A stretch of DNA of 64,000 bases from Anaerolineae bacterium (GCA_023954475.1 JAMLHW010000018.1:31702-95701), one strand, 5' to 3'; positions 1 to 8,812 are shown, counted from the first letter of the stretch. Notes: a model not told the origin generated them from the sequence alone. Numbers and translations: made by a program.

Positions 1-102
1 GTGGAACCTACGGCGAACGTCGTGGTACAATCAGAATCGGCCGAATCTGAAAATGCACAACCTCGCCGGCAGCACAAACAAGCATCGGCCGATAACGACT
101 AA
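1..102 (+). CDS. C-terminal end of a gene entering from the left edge
   Basis: The first reading frame is open from base 1 to a TAA at 100-102 and gives 33 polar residues rich in Gln, Arg and Glu. Two Ser-Ala-acidic tripeptides are encoded by TCGGCCGA copies at 37-44 and 85-92, which is typical of coding sequence in this genome. No domain is recognisable in so short a tail. The DUF1269 gene begins 64 bases further on the same strand with its own ribosome binding site. It could be a chance open stretch. Confidence 0.5.
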   Translation: MEPTANVVVQSESAESENAQPRRQHKQASADND

Positions 103-166
103 AACCATATCGTTGGTTGCTATTCATACCAACTCATAACTTAGAAACAGGAGCAAAGGAGGCAGC

Positions 167-733
167 ATGTCAAATATCGTAGTTATCATTTATGACGATG
201 TCAAGCGGGCAAATGTAGTGAGGCAGGCCATCGCCCAGGCACAAGGCCACGGTTATATCAGTCTTGACGACTCAGCTGTTTTGGAAAAAGATGCTGAAGG
301 CAAAGTGCACGTTCACAACGAAGTCGATCGCGGCATTAAAGTAGGTGCCGCCAGCGGCAGCTTGATTGGCCTGTTCATCGGAGCGCTGTTTGGCGGTCCG
401 ATTGGAATGCTGGTCATCGGTGGTCTGGGTGGTGCGCTCGTCGGTAAGCTGACTGACATGGGCATCAGCAAGAAATTCGTCCAAGACGTCGGCGATGAGC
501 TCAAACCGAACACCTCAGCGTTATTCTTCATCGTGCGTGCCGCTAATCCCGATTACGCCGTCGCCGCTGTACGCCAATATGGCGGCTCCCTATATCACAC
601 GTCACTGCCCAAAGAGGCGGAAGATGAACTCCGCAGTGCGCTAGAGCGCGGAGAACGGTTGCGCAAAGCTGAGGAGCAAAAGGCAGCGTCTGAGAGCAGC
701 GATTCGACCGAATCCGATACAGAAACAACCTGA
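167..733 (+). CDS. DUF1269 family glycine-zipper membrane protein
   Basis: The 188-residue protein starts with a beta-alpha fold and then has a strongly Gly/Ala-rich hydrophobic stretch, about residues 60-95. Its repeated GxxxG spacing suggests a helical hairpin that inserts in or packs against the membrane. The C-terminal 30 residues are charged and probably disordered. This order is typical of the DUF1269 family, whose role is not established. A GGAGG-type ribosome binding site lies just before the ATG. A paralogue faces it at 802-1329 and the two genes converge on a shared hairpin at 754-781. Family assignment is from overall pattern. Confidence 0.8.
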   Translation: MSNIVVIIYDDVKRANVVRQAIAQAQGHGYISLDDSAVLEKDAEGKVHVHNEVDRGIKVGAASGSLIGLFIGALFGGPIGMLVIGGLGGALVGKLTDMGISKKFVQDVGDELKPNTSALFFIVRAANPDYAVAAVRQYGGSLYHTSLPKEAEDELRSALERGERLRKAEEQKAASESSDSTESDTETT

Positions 734-753
734 GTTAAACGCGATTACTTTCG

Positions 754-781
754 GAAACCGGATTGTACAAAACCCGGTTTC
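754..781. terminator. Hairpin between two convergent DUF1269 genes
   Basis: An 8-bp perfect stem, GAAACCGG with CCGGTTTC, encloses a 12-base loop. It lies 20 bases past the stop at 733 and 20 bases before the stop of the opposing gene at 802. Runs of T are weak on both sides, so termination is inferred from position and stem. Confidence 0.55.
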
Positions 782-801
782 TGATTATCCCATTTGCCAG
801 A

Positions 802-1329
802 CTAACTGCGCGACTCGCGCAAATAGGATGCGTCCGGGCTTTTTACTGTGGGTCGATCTCCGGCGATATTGTCGTCAAACATGACCTCATGCAAATTGCC
901 GCCATGCTGTAACAATGCCGAGCGGAACAAGCCCACGTTAATCTCCTTACCTTCTTCAACTTCAACAAACAACGCGGACGACCCGTTGGTCAATTCCTGC
1001 GTAATCATCTCGACTTTCTCATGGCTGATGCCGTAATCAGCGTGCTTGCCGACATAGCGTCCGGCGGCGGCGCCGATTAGCAAACCCGCTACCGGCCCAC
1101 CGAGTATCGTGCCGGCGACAATTCCCAAGATCGAGCCTTTGGCCGTCGCTTTGCCGGGTGAACCGTGCTTGGGATCCAGCAAGGAAACCTCGCCATTTTC
1201 ATCCTTGATCACGATGATGACCTCGTCATACGTAATGCGATGCTCGTGCTTGAGTTGCTTGAGGCTTGCCAACGTTTTATCGGCGCCGTCGGTCGTATCA
1301 AATGTAACAATTGCAATTGAGTTAGGCAT
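802..1329 (-). CDS. DUF1269 family protein, paralogue of the gene at 167-733
   Basis: The 175-residue protein has the same order as its convergent neighbour: an N-terminal alpha/beta part, a Gly/Ala-rich hydrophobic hairpin near residues 62-95 with GxxxG spacing, and a domain ending in a charged tail. Two divergent copies facing each other suggest an old inverted duplication. Nothing in the sequence fixes a biochemical role; membrane association is inferred from the glycine zipper. A GGAGTGACT stretch before the ATG supplies a ribosome binding site. Confidence 0.8.
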   Translation of the reverse strand: MPNSIAIVTFDTTDGADKTLASLKQLKHEHRITYDEVIIVIKDENGEVSLLDPKHGSPGKATAKGSILGIVAGTILGGPVAGLLIGAAAGRYVGKHADYGISHEKVEMITQELTNGSSALFVEVEEGKEINVGLFRSALLQHGGNLHEVMFDDNIAGDRPTVKSPDASYLRESRS

Positions 1330-1521
1330 GAGTCACTCCTCTGCCGGATTAGGCATACTAAACCGGCTATATCGGCCGATTGTGGTTATCCGTTTCTTGC
1401 CACCAGTGTAACGATATTGGCAACTTGCAACAACAATTAGCCCAATTTGGTCATCGATCTCGGATATAATCACACGCGGTCATCATATCGGCCGAAATCA
1501 CATCACAGGAGTTGCCCAACC

Positions 1522-2424
1522 ATGCATCTCGTAACGTACCACTACAAACAGGCGACACGGCTCGGCGCACTTGTCGACCATGCCATTGTCGATTTAGCGA
1601 CTGCTGTCGAACGCCACTTCCACACCATACGACTGCCAGAGACAATGATCGACTTGCTGCGCGCTGACGACACGGCGCAACAGGAAAACCATCAATCTCC
1701 CCTTGCCGTACTGGATGAGGCGGTGCATCATATGCGTCCGTATGAACGGCTGCCTCTCGACGAAGTGACGCTGCTCCCACCCGTTCTCACGCCGGAAAAA
1801 GTGATTTGCCTGGGACTCAACTACCGCGCGCACGCAGCTGAAAAACAGATGGCAGCACCTGACTATCCGATGCTGTTTCACAAAACAGCGGGCTCATTGC
1901 TCGGTGCGGGCGGCGCTATCCGCGTACCGCCCGTAGTAAAACAGGTCGATTATGAGGGCGAGTTGGCCGTGATTATCGGCCGAACTTGTTACAATGTTTC
2001 GGCCGAAAATGCACTCGACTACGTGGCGGGCTATAGCTGCGCCAACGACGTCAGCGCCCGCGACTGGCAGTACCGCACCAAGCAGTTTACACAGGGTAAA
2101 ATGCTCGACACCTTTTGTCCGTTGGGACCCGCTCTCGTCACAACAGATGAACTCCCCGATCCCCACAACCTGCGCATCCGCACCCTACTCAATGGCGCAG
2201 TCATGCAAGACGGACACACGAGTGCGATGATTTTCAATGTGCCGTTTATCGTCAGCTACATTTCCCAAATCGCAACGTTGAAGCCTGGAGATGTGATCTT
2301 GACAGGCACACCGGAAGGTGTCGGCTTTGCACGCGATCCGCAACTATTCATGCAACACGGCGACACGATCACGGTTGAAATTGAGCGTATCGGAACGCTA
2401 ACCAATACAATTGTGGCGCAATAA
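1522..2424 (+). CDS. Fumarylacetoacetate hydrolase (FAH) family protein
   Basis: The 300-residue protein matches the FAH / 5-carboxymethyl-2-hydroxymuconate isomerase superfamily, metal-dependent enzymes that cleave C-C bonds of, or isomerise, acyl-pyruvate-type ring-fission products. Visible landmarks are GLNYRAHAAE near residue 92, the metal-site segment VDYEGELAVIIG, NDVSARDWQ, and the C-terminal LTGTPEGVGFARDP. The frame is open upstream to 1447, but ATG 1522 has AGGAG at 1507-1511 and yields the usual N-terminus. The substrate is not predictable. It stands alone between two minus-strand genes. Confidence 0.88.
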   Translation: MHLVTYHYKQATRLGALVDHAIVDLATAVERHFHTIRLPETMIDLLRADDTAQQENHQSPLAVLDEAVHHMRPYERLPLDEVTLLPPVLTPEKVICLGLNYRAHAAEKQMAAPDYPMLFHKTAGSLLGAGGAIRVPPVVKQVDYEGELAVIIGRTCYNVSAENALDYVAGYSCANDVSARDWQYRTKQFTQGKMLDTFCPLGPALVTTDELPDPHNLRIRTLLNGAVMQDGHTSAMIFNVPFIVSYISQIATLKPGDVILTGTPEGVGFARDPQLFMQHGDTITVEIERIGTLTNTIVAQ

Positions 2425-2434
2425 GAAGAATTTC

Positions 2435-2466
2435 AAAAAACGGATTTCCGGCAAGCCGCCGGTTTC
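2435..2466 (-). terminator. Rho-independent terminator of the minus-strand gene at 2476
   Basis: On the minus strand a CCGGC/GCCGG stem (2448-2452 with 2458-2462) is followed by six T residues (2435-2440). It begins 10 bases past the stop codon at 2476 and may also serve the converging plus-strand gene. Confidence 0.65.
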
Positions 2467-2475
2467 CTGACAATT

Positions 2476-3372
2476 CTATTCGCTGCGTACCGTACGGACA
2501 AAATCAGGTGGAATCGGACCGTTCGACCAGATTGCCAGCGAATCGATCTTCATCTCAGCCAACATCGTGACAAAATCAACACAATTGCTGAGATTGGGAC
2601 AACGCTGCTGCATAATCTGCACGTGGAAAGAAAGGTCGCCGCTGCCGGCCTGATCGGCAATAGATTGATAGCGACTGATCGTTTGTTGCACCGCTTGTGC
2701 ACGGCTGCCGGCAGACTGCGTTTCAATGAACTTCTGTTCCTGCAACGCAATGCCGCTGACCCCGGATTCAAGCATCGTGCGAATCGTGGCGTCGCTGGTC
2801 GTGTCGAGTACACGGCGCACCGGCCCCCACAACATACTGAACCCGTTTTCTGTCACCAGTCGCGCCACACGCGCTACGATATTTACATTCGGGTCAGAGC
2901 TGTTCAACGTCTGCATTTCGTTGCCCGGCGTCATCCCCTGCCCGTTCTCCGTATTCAAACCAATCGCTGTGACGCCGGCCGCCTGCAATTCGTCTGCTCG
3001 AGCCATCATGCGCTCCGCTTCACCGTAAGAAGTCACCATCACCATTTTGGTCACTGGACCACTCATGCGCAACATGCCATTCAAATCTGATTCCCGAGCG
3101 TAGACAATTGATGGGCCAAATTCATCACGCCAGTTTGACCAGCGAATCATTAGCGGTAGCGTACCGCCTGCATCGGGAATCTCGACATCTCGGGCGATGA
3201 TTGGGTCGGTGCCGGCTTCAGGCTGTTGCTGCTGCGCGGCCAATGGCGCTTGCGCCTGTCCAGCGGCAGGCACATGTACGGCCTCAATGTCAGGCAGAAG
3301 CAGCAAAAAGGCGAAGATAATCATCGCCACGCAAAATAGTATGAATCCAAATCGTTTAGCTGGTGACATCAT
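2476..3372 (-). CDS. Membrane-anchored extracytoplasmic protein of unknown function
   Basis: The chosen start (the first of two adjacent ATGs) gives about 298 residues; the frame is open further up to 3453. Residues 6-28 form one strong hydrophobic helix after a short basic end, so it is a signal anchor. A Gln/Ala/Pro-rich linker follows, then a folded domain of alternating strands and helices resembling a TIM-barrel, with phrases such as AAGVTAIGLNTENGQG and VSGIALQEQKF. No catalytic motif could be assigned. It is a single gene with its own terminator. Function is unknown; a carbohydrate or peptidoglycan role would be a guess. Confidence 0.7.
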   Translation of the reverse strand: MMSPAKRFGFILFCVAMIIFAFLLLLPDIEAVHVPAAGQAQAPLAAQQQQPEAGTDPIIARDVEIPDAGGTLPLMIRWSNWRDEFGPSIVYARESDLNGMLRMSGPVTKMVMVTSYGEAERMMARADELQAAGVTAIGLNTENGQGMTPGNEMQTLNSSDPNVNIVARVARLVTENGFSMLWGPVRRVLDTTSDATIRTMLESGVSGIALQEQKFIETQSAGSRAQAVQQTISRYQSIADQAGSGDLSFHVQIMQQRCPNLSNCVDFVTMLAEMKIDSLAIWSNGPIPPDFVRTVRSE

Positions 3373-3718
3373 AACAAAATGACTCGCGTCAACATCATAA
3401 CGTGTTACGGAGCAATCAGAAAACAAATGCAGCGGCTTTCGGCCGATACTCACCTGCCACTACGCATTGCATAAATTGTCACTCAAATGTAGATAAAAAA
3501 ACGTAATACATCTCACATTGAAGAGCCGGTTAGCATGTTGATTGTAGCACAATTGTTCTGCTTTCTCAATCATTTGATCGCTTGCTGAGGATGCTGGAAA
3601 TCGTACTTCTCCGATAAACTGGTTCATGATCTGAAACGGTGCGCACACAGCAGGTTGCTGTACAAGTGCGGTTGTAATAACATCACGACAAATAGTGATT
3701 CGATGGTGAGGAGTAGTC
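3373..3718. other. Divergent intergenic region
   Basis: This 346-bp gap separates a minus-strand membrane protein from the plus-strand CoA-transferase. It carries one TCGGCCGA copy at 3,439 and a GAGGAG ribosome binding site just before the ATG at 3,719. Open frames here look like shadows. I see no RNA gene or clear promoter. Confidence 0.5.
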
Positions 3719-4912
3719 ATGAAAGCATTGCACGGTATACGCCTGCTCGACCTGACCCATATGCTTAGCGGCCCATACGCGGGCATGATGCTGGCCGACA
3801 TGGGCGCGGAGACGATCAAAATTGAGCCGCCCGGTCGCGGCGAAGGGACGCGCCGACTGTTGGCGAGCGACCCGGCCAACAGCCTGCACGGTATGGGTGC
3901 GTATTTTCTGACGCTCAATCGCAATAAGAAGAGCATGACGCTGAACCTGAAATCGGCTGAAGGGCTGGCGTTGTTTTACGAACTGGTGCAATCGGCCGAT
4001 GTCGTTCTCGACAACTTCAGCGCCGGCGTCACCGAACGGCTCAAAATCAGTCACGACGAATTGAGCGCCGTCAATCCGCGCATCATCACCTGCACCATTA
4101 CCGGCTTCGGCGAAACCGGGCCGGACAACCAACGCCCGTCGTTTGACATTGTCGCTCAGGCGATGGGCGGCGGCATGTCGATCACCGGCCAACCCGGCAG
4201 TCCGCCGACCCGCGCCGGCATTCCCATCGGCGACCTCGGCGGCGGACTCATGGGCGCCATCGGTGTACTGGCGGCGCTCGTCGCACGCGAGACGACCGGA
4301 CGCGGCCAACATGTCGACATCTCCATGCTCGACACCCAGATCAGTCTGCTCAATTACATGGCGACGATGTATTTCTTGTCGGGAGTAGTACCAGACAAAC
4401 CGGGCAATGCCCATTTCGTCCATGTGCCTTACAACACGTTCGCCTGCCGCGACGGCTGGATTATCGTCGCCGTCATCACCGACAATTTCTGGTCAAATCT
4501 GATGGAACTGGTCGATTTGCCGGAACTCGATACAGAGGAAAATCGCGGACAGCCAGGCCGCTGGCGCAATCAAGAACAGATCAACGCACGCCTGAGCGAT
4601 GTGTTCCGCACGCAATCACAGGCCCACTGGATTGACCGGCTGCAAGCGGCACGCATTCCGTGTGCGCCGGTCAACGATTTTGCCCAGGCGCTGGTAGAAA
4701 CGCAGGTGCAGGCGCGCAATATGGTCGTCGCAGTCGCCCATCCGTCCGGCGACACGGTGCAGATGCCGGGGAATCCAATCAAGCTGTCGGATACGTACGA
4801 GGACAGCTATGCGCCACCGCCATTGCTGGGGCAACATACGGATGAAGTTTTGCGGGAGTTGGGCAAGAGTGAAGAGGAAATCGGCCGAATGCGATCAGCC
4901 GGCATCATATAA
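3719..4912 (+). CDS. CoA-transferase family III (CaiB/BaiF) protein
   Basis: The 397-residue protein is a full-length class III CoA-transferase, an interlocked-dimer enzyme that moves CoA between carboxylic acids through an aspartyl-CoA thioester. Typical segments are the N-terminal GIRLLDLTHMLSGPYAGMMLAD, LNRNKKSMTLNLK near residue 66, and the active-site region around Asp172 in PIGDLGGGL, which aligns with the catalytic Asp of formyl-CoA transferase. The C-terminus has the usual PLLGQHTDEVLRELG. A GAGGAG ribosome binding site precedes ATG 3719. The acid used cannot be deduced and there is no acyl-CoA pathway gene beside it. Confidence 0.92.
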   Translation: MKALHGIRLLDLTHMLSGPYAGMMLADMGAETIKIEPPGRGEGTRRLLASDPANSLHGMGAYFLTLNRNKKSMTLNLKSAEGLALFYELVQSADVVLDNFSAGVTERLKISHDELSAVNPRIITCTITGFGETGPDNQRPSFDIVAQAMGGGMSITGQPGSPPTRAGIPIGDLGGGLMGAIGVLAALVARETTGRGQHVDISMLDTQISLLNYMATMYFLSGVVPDKPGNAHFVHVPYNTFACRDGWIIVAVITDNFWSNLMELVDLPELDTEENRGQPGRWRNQEQINARLSDVFRTQSQAHWIDRLQAARIPCAPVNDFAQALVETQVQARNMVVAVAHPSGDTVQMPGNPIKLSDTYEDSYAPPPLLGQHTDEVLRELGKSEEEIGRMRSAGII

Positions 4913-4961
4913 ACCGGTCGGCGACAGTGTGCCACACACTCACCGCACAACGACACATCGA

Positions 4962-5879
4962 TCACTGCAACGGAACAAAATCCAGTATGCCAAACTGAAC
5001 TCCGATCCGTGCGCCGCCACGGTACCACGTGTGCAACACTGCTTTGATGTTGCCGTCATGGCTCACCACTTCGCGCCGCCAGACGCGCAGCGCCCGCTCC
5101 AAATGGTGAAACTGGCCGCTGAGCGCCCGCCCGCCGCTCAAGCTGTAGCTGCCGACAACGGAACCGGGTGGCGTCCACGCCTGGCGTTGGTTGGTGTGCA
5201 GCGAAAATGCGCGCGGCATGTCGTCAAAGGCCATTCCATCGAGGTGAACACGCAGGTTGTCATCGTCGCGGCTAACCTGTTCGCGATAAGTCGTCCCAGC
5301 TAACGCCTCCAGATTGCCGTCGAGCGTAGCCAAGGTGCCCGACCATGTGCCTGGCCGATGGAGCAGAATGGCACCGCGCCCGGCAGCCGGATCATCGGCC
5401 AAATCGTAGGCTGACCCGTTGATAAGTGTGGGCATTTCGGCCGAATCCCCCTCCACCATGCGATTGTATTCCCCGACTACGACATAGATCAATTCCTCGC
5501 CACGCGTCAACAGCGCCAATGACATTTGTTTGTCACCACCCGGCAGCACCATCAGGAAAAAACGCTGTGAAAAGCCGGTGACAGCCCAGTAATTGTGGGC
5601 ATCAATGAGGCCACTGCTCAACGTCTCGGCATAACCGACGTTGACCGGCCCCTGATAGAGCCGATGCGTCTGCCAATCTTCAATAAAATAATGACCGGCA
5701 AATTTGAACGGCCCGACGAATGACAAATCGATGCGCACGCGGTTTTCGCCGACCTGCTGCTGTACATGACGGCGATCGGTGGCGTTGCCGACAAAGCGCC
5801 CTTGTCCATCATACACTTCGGCCGAACCGATCCAGCGGCCAATGCCCTGCGTGAACCCTTGCCGGCGCGACTCATCCAT
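4962..5879 (-). CDS. Uncharacterised beta-rich protein, last gene of a three-gene operon
   Basis: The 305-residue soluble protein is rich in short strands and polar turns, with no signal peptide or membrane segment. The pattern, with repeated DGQGRF- and FVGPFKFAGHYFIEDW-like hairpins, suggests two lipocalin-like beta barrels, but no motif secures this. It starts 3 bases after the stop of the DUF3891-like gene, so the two are probably co-translated. The third operon member (6695-7141) also looks like a small beta barrel. No enzymatic role is proposed. Confidence 0.7.
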   Translation of the reverse strand: MDESRRQGFTQGIGRWIGSAEVYDGQGRFVGNATDRRHVQQQVGENRVRIDLSFVGPFKFAGHYFIEDWQTHRLYQGPVNVGYAETLSSGLIDAHNYWAVTGFSQRFFLMVLPGGDKQMSLALLTRGEELIYVVVGEYNRMVEGDSAEMPTLINGSAYDLADDPAAGRGAILLHRPGTWSGTLATLDGNLEALAGTTYREQVSRDDDNLRVHLDGMAFDDMPRAFSLHTNQRQAWTPPGSVVGSYSLSGGRALSGQFHHLERALRVWRREVVSHDGNIKAVLHTWYRGGARIGVQFGILDFVPLQ

Positions 5880-5882
5880 AAG

Positions 5883-6698
5883 CTAGCCTGCTACCAACAT
5901 TACCCGTTGTTCGCTATACGAAATGCCGTCCATCATGGCAACCAGATCGGTCCCTTTAGGCTGGGGAATGACATACCGGCCACGCGTTGCTATGTCGAGG
6001 CGGTGACCAGCAAACGGCCACGGTGACAGTGCATAGTCATCGCCGCCAATCGGCCGAATCACAATCGTCACATCATCACCGACGGCACGCGGCACATTAG
6101 GGAATGTCGACTCAGCCCGTGCCTCAGCGTGAACCATATGAAAATACAGCGCCAACGTGTCAAAAAACTGGAGCAATTTGTAGTTGGTGAACAGAAAATC
6201 AGCGACAATCCAACCTGCCGTGACCGAATCAGCGGCCAGTCGCGCTTTGAGCCGTTCTTGCCGTGCCAATTCGCCGGCAAGCAGCGCCGTCACCTGCTCC
6301 TTGAATTGCGGCGGAATCAGATCGATGAACACCTTGTCCGACAAACCATAGCGACCATGATATAGGCCATACGTGTGCATGCTGGAGAGCAACCCGCTGT
6401 ATGGGTGGTACTTTTCGTTAAAATCCGGTGATCCGGAACCAGTCTCAATGATCCTGGGTAACGGCGTTTTGGTCAAGTGATAGGGTAAACCGGTGTCCGG
6501 ATCTTGCAGCATGCGCGCGTCGAGTTCAGCCCAGCCTTCGTCGTGATGCGCAACGGCATACGCCACCGGTTCGCGTGGGTTGAGCGTTGCAAATTGAGCA
6601 TTGCCAAACGCCTGCGCCAAGTGGCCCGACATGCGTGCGTGGTCGGTTTGGAGGATAACGAAATGGGGATTGCCGGTGTCGGCCGATTGCACGATCAT
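5883..6698 (-). CDS. DUF3891 family protein
   Basis: The 271-residue protein resembles DUF3891, a family with an all-helical core that carries conserved His and Asp residues. Visible examples are QTDHARMSGHLAQAFG near residue 17, AHHDEGW near 50 and the central HTYGLYHGRYG, which look like metal ligands of an HD-like helical fold. That reading is inference. Its ATG overlaps the stop of the upstream gene by four bases (ATGA, 6695-6698), so translation is coupled. The next gene follows after 3 bases. The substrate is unknown. Confidence 0.75.
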   Translation of the reverse strand: MIVQSADTGNPHFVILQTDHARMSGHLAQAFGNAQFATLNPREPVAYAVAHHDEGWAELDARMLQDPDTGLPYHLTKTPLPRIIETGSGSPDFNEKYHPYSGLLSSMHTYGLYHGRYGLSDKVFIDLIPPQFKEQVTALLAGELARQERLKARLAADSVTAGWIVADFLFTNYKLLQFFDTLALYFHMVHAEARAESTFPNVPRAVGDDVTIVIRPIGGDDYALSPWPFAGHRLDIATRGRYVIPQPKGTDLVAMMDGISYSEQRVMLVAG

Positions 6699-7141
6699 GG
6701 CTGCACAACCCGTACGAAATCCTGAATCTGGAAGATATGCGTTTTGCCGTCACGGACTTTGTGCGTGATGATACGGCGCGTGTTCGGATCGATGAAATAA
6801 TGGTTGTTATACACCGTTGTTTTGGTCACCTCACTATGGATGGTAAACACGTAATTGAACGCCGTTAACTTTGTGCCTTCAAGCGACAACATTTCGTTGG
6901 ACGCGAAACAACGGTTGCCGTCGACGTTGATATCCGTGTGATAGACAGTTTCGCCAACGCCGTATAAATTATCGAAATGCTCGTGCAAGTGCCAGGTGTT
7001 CTCATCCACCCAGTAGACATCCATGTGGACGGCACTGGCTTCAATGAAGTTGCCGTCAGTGTCAAAAGTCTTGCACAATCCTTCCCACTTACCCATAAAA
7101 CATTGGTACGGGCGTTGCGTGGCCGGGCCATAGTTTTTCAT
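6695..7141 (-). CDS. Small lipocalin-like (DUF3598-type) protein, first gene of operon
   Basis: The 148-residue protein opens with a short helix and a GKWEGLCKTF strand. It then runs as alternating aromatic-rich beta strands, the look of a single lipocalin or fatty-acid-binding-protein-like barrel such as DUF3598. There is no signal peptide. It overlaps the following DUF3891-like gene by four bases. The operon of 6695, 5883 and 4962 therefore pairs beta-barrel proteins with a helical, possibly metal-binding one. A degenerate GntR-type helix-turn-helix sequence sits 9 bases upstream. Family call is tentative. Confidence 0.68.
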   Translation of the reverse strand: MKNYGPATQRPYQCFMGKWEGLCKTFDTDGNFIEASAVHMDVYWVDENTWHLHEHFDNLYGVGETVYHTDINVDGNRCFASNEMLSLEGTKLTAFNYVFTIHSEVTKTTVYNNHYFIDPNTRRIITHKVRDGKTHIFQIQDFVRVVQP

Positions 7142-7150
7142 GTTGAGTCC

Positions 7151-7345
7151 TCATAGTGTGATGTTGACCAATTCTGCCACGGTTCGGCATACGGTGCTAC
7201 GGCTCTGGCTACATGTATTTTGCCGATCGATTTCGTCGGGGATCAAGTCACCAGGCTGCCATTCGGCCGAATCAATGCACGCTGCCAGGATTTCCTTTAG
7301 GTATGTGTAAAGAGGGTTGGGAGATGAGTGAGCGATCGAAGCCAT
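7151..7345 (-). pseudogene. Truncated and degenerate GntR-family DNA-binding domain
   Basis: The 64 residues read from ATG 7345 follow the GntR winged-helix pattern: PLYTYLKEILAACIDSAEWQPGDLIP aligns in outline with the usual PLYxQLxxxLxxxI-x-G-W-x-PGDxLPSE start, and RSTVCRTVAELV matches the recognition helix. The frame ends right after that helix. The effector-binding half, normally more than 150 residues, is missing, and several core residues are changed, including two Cys. It lies immediately upstream of the 7141-4962 operon, so it may be what remains of that operon's regulator. It could still be made as a short DNA-binding protein. Confidence 0.55.
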
Positions 7346-7485
7346 GACGCACCACAAAACATGTCATAACATTATAACAAGCGTCGATATGGTAGCTGTG
7401 CACCCTGCTTTTGTCAAACCGGGCACACAATGGCAATCTGACTCCAAATCCCTTAGAATAACGTAATTGAAACCGGAAAACAGTA

Positions 7486-7513
7486 TTGTTTTTCGGCCGA
7501 AGTATGTTATCAT
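7486..7513 (+). promoter_or_regulatory. Candidate rpsT promoter with the genome palindrome in its spacer
   Basis: A TTGTTT at 7486-7491 and a TATCAT at 7508-7513 are separated by 16 bases, and the spacer contains TCGGCCGA at 7493-7500. A CTGGT/ACCAG hairpin follows in the leader at about 7533-7550, just before the rpsT ribosome binding site. Confidence 0.45.
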
Positions 7514-7573
7514 CGTCAGGCTCTTACGCCCCTGGTTTATTTAGACCAGACAATATTTTTGAGGATTTGGAAA

Positions 7574-7852
7574 TTGGCTAACATAAAATCTGCAAAGAAA
7601 CGTAACCGTCAAAATGAAAAGCGCCGCATGCGCAACCGCGTCTACCGGTCATCTGCCCGCACCGAAATTAGGAAAGCACGCAGTTTGATCGAAGCAGGCG
7701 AACTTGAACAAGCCGAAGAATCAGTGCGTCACGCGGGAAGCATTCTAGACAAAGCTGCCCGTAAAGGCATTTTGCATCCGCGCAATGCGTCGCGTCGCAA
7801 AGGCCGTCTGATGAAACAGTTGGCTGCTGCCAGGAAAGCGGCCGCAGCTTAA
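7574..7852 (+). CDS. rpsT: 30S ribosomal protein S20
   Basis: The 92-residue basic helical protein begins M-ANIKSAKKR and contains the S20 pattern through NASRRKGRLMKQLAAA. S20 binds 16S rRNA in the body of the small subunit. The best start is TTG at 7574, preceded by GAGG at 7561-7564 with 9-base spacing. The S20 N-terminus begins exactly there, whereas the upstream TTG at 7559 adds unrelated residues. E. coli rpsT also starts with UUG, linked to translational autocontrol. The gene is transcribed alone, ending in a strong terminator at 7890-7919. Confidence 0.95.
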   Translation: MANIKSAKKRNRQNEKRRMRNRVYRSSARTEIRKARSLIEAGELEQAEESVRHAGSILDKAARKGILHPRNASRRKGRLMKQLAAARKAAAA

Positions 7853-7889
7853 GCGCACAAAGATTGTTGATGAACAATTAGGTACTGTG

Positions 7890-7919
7890 GCGTCGTCCAA
7901 TCGGGCGACGCTTTTTTTG
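7890..7919 (+). terminator. Rho-independent terminator of rpsT
   Basis: A 9-bp stem with one T-G pair (GCGTCGTCC with GGGCGACGC) is followed by seven T residues, starting 38 bases after the rpsT stop. Confidence 0.88.
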
Positions 7920-8092
7920 TTTACGCACCTGTCGTGCCACATTTCTGATTTCCGTATCCAATAAGGTACGACTGAACAACTCTATCGTTCCATAAGTACC
8001 ATGCGACGTTTGCCTTCAACTACAATATGTGGTGAAATTAGGTTGTCTAATTTGACTCTGACCAATCGTTGCACAAAAAGGTAAATTGCCTC

Positions 8093-8812
8093 ATGACCAA
8101 CATAACACTCCCAATTGCACAATTGAAAACATTGCTACAGGCTCAAGGTATCGATCGGCCGGTTGGCTTTGCGCCGTCACACTTTGAGAACGTGAAATCA
8201 GCAAACGCACCTGACTTAACCGATGAAGAACAAGCGCTGATCACCACAGTTGCCAACCCGCAATTCGTAATACGTTCACATAAAGAGATCTCTGGGGCTG
8301 TCGAGGAGACACACTGGTTCTACATTACAGGCGATCATGTAGTTAATGCGACGACAGATTCGGCCGAATGGGCACTTACCCGTTTTGGTGACATCCGCGC
8401 AGTGCTGCATCATATTGAACGTGCGCTCACACCGCGACCCGTACTCGAAGAAGATGCGTACAAATTTGTTGCTGATAGTGAAGATGTGCTGCTCGTACAG
8501 GATATGCGCGATGTATGGGCAGCAGTGCCGGCCCTTTCGATTATTGAAAGCTATGGTCTCGATGTTGCCACCGCCACCGAGCTTTTTGACGCAACAGCCG
8601 CTCCTGAATGGCGAGGGCGCATTGATTTCATGCGCTGCCAGAATAAGGACGTGATTGCCGATCACACCATTCTGATTGTACAGGGCGGCGGTCTGAGTTG
8701 GGTCGGGTATCCGCGTTCACAACGCAAACAACACCTTGTCATCGAAACCGCGCAGTCTGGTGTGATCCATAGCGCTATTGAAGACGGTTGGAACCTCATC
8801 AACTCCGTTTGA
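8093..8812 (+). CDS. Uncharacterised soluble protein
   Basis: The 239-residue protein has no signal peptide, membrane segment or recognisable motif. It is an alpha/beta protein with moderately acidic character; phrases include QALITTVANPQFVIRSH and DHTILIVQGGGLSWVGY. ATG 8093 is chosen because a purine-rich AAAAAGG precedes it; the frame opens slightly earlier at 8069. One TCGGCCGA copy (8,360) lies inside, which supports residence in this genome. It follows the rpsT terminator as a separate unit. Confidence 0.65.
   Translation: MTNITLPIAQLKTLLQAQGIDRPVGFAPSHFENVKSANAPDLTDEEQALITTVANPQFVIRSHKEISGAVEETHWFYITGDHVVNATTDSAEWALTRFGDIRAVLHHIERALTPRPVLEEDAYKFVADSEDVLLVQDMRDVWAAVPALSIIESYGLDVATATELFDATAAPEWRGRIDFMRCQNKDVIADHTILIVQGGGLSWVGYPRSQRKQHLVIETAQSGVIHSAIEDGWNLINSV

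Noticed and set aside
3683..4423. A 246-codon minus-strand open frame
   Set aside because: It is antisense to the class III CoA-transferase, which has all family motifs and a ribosome binding site.
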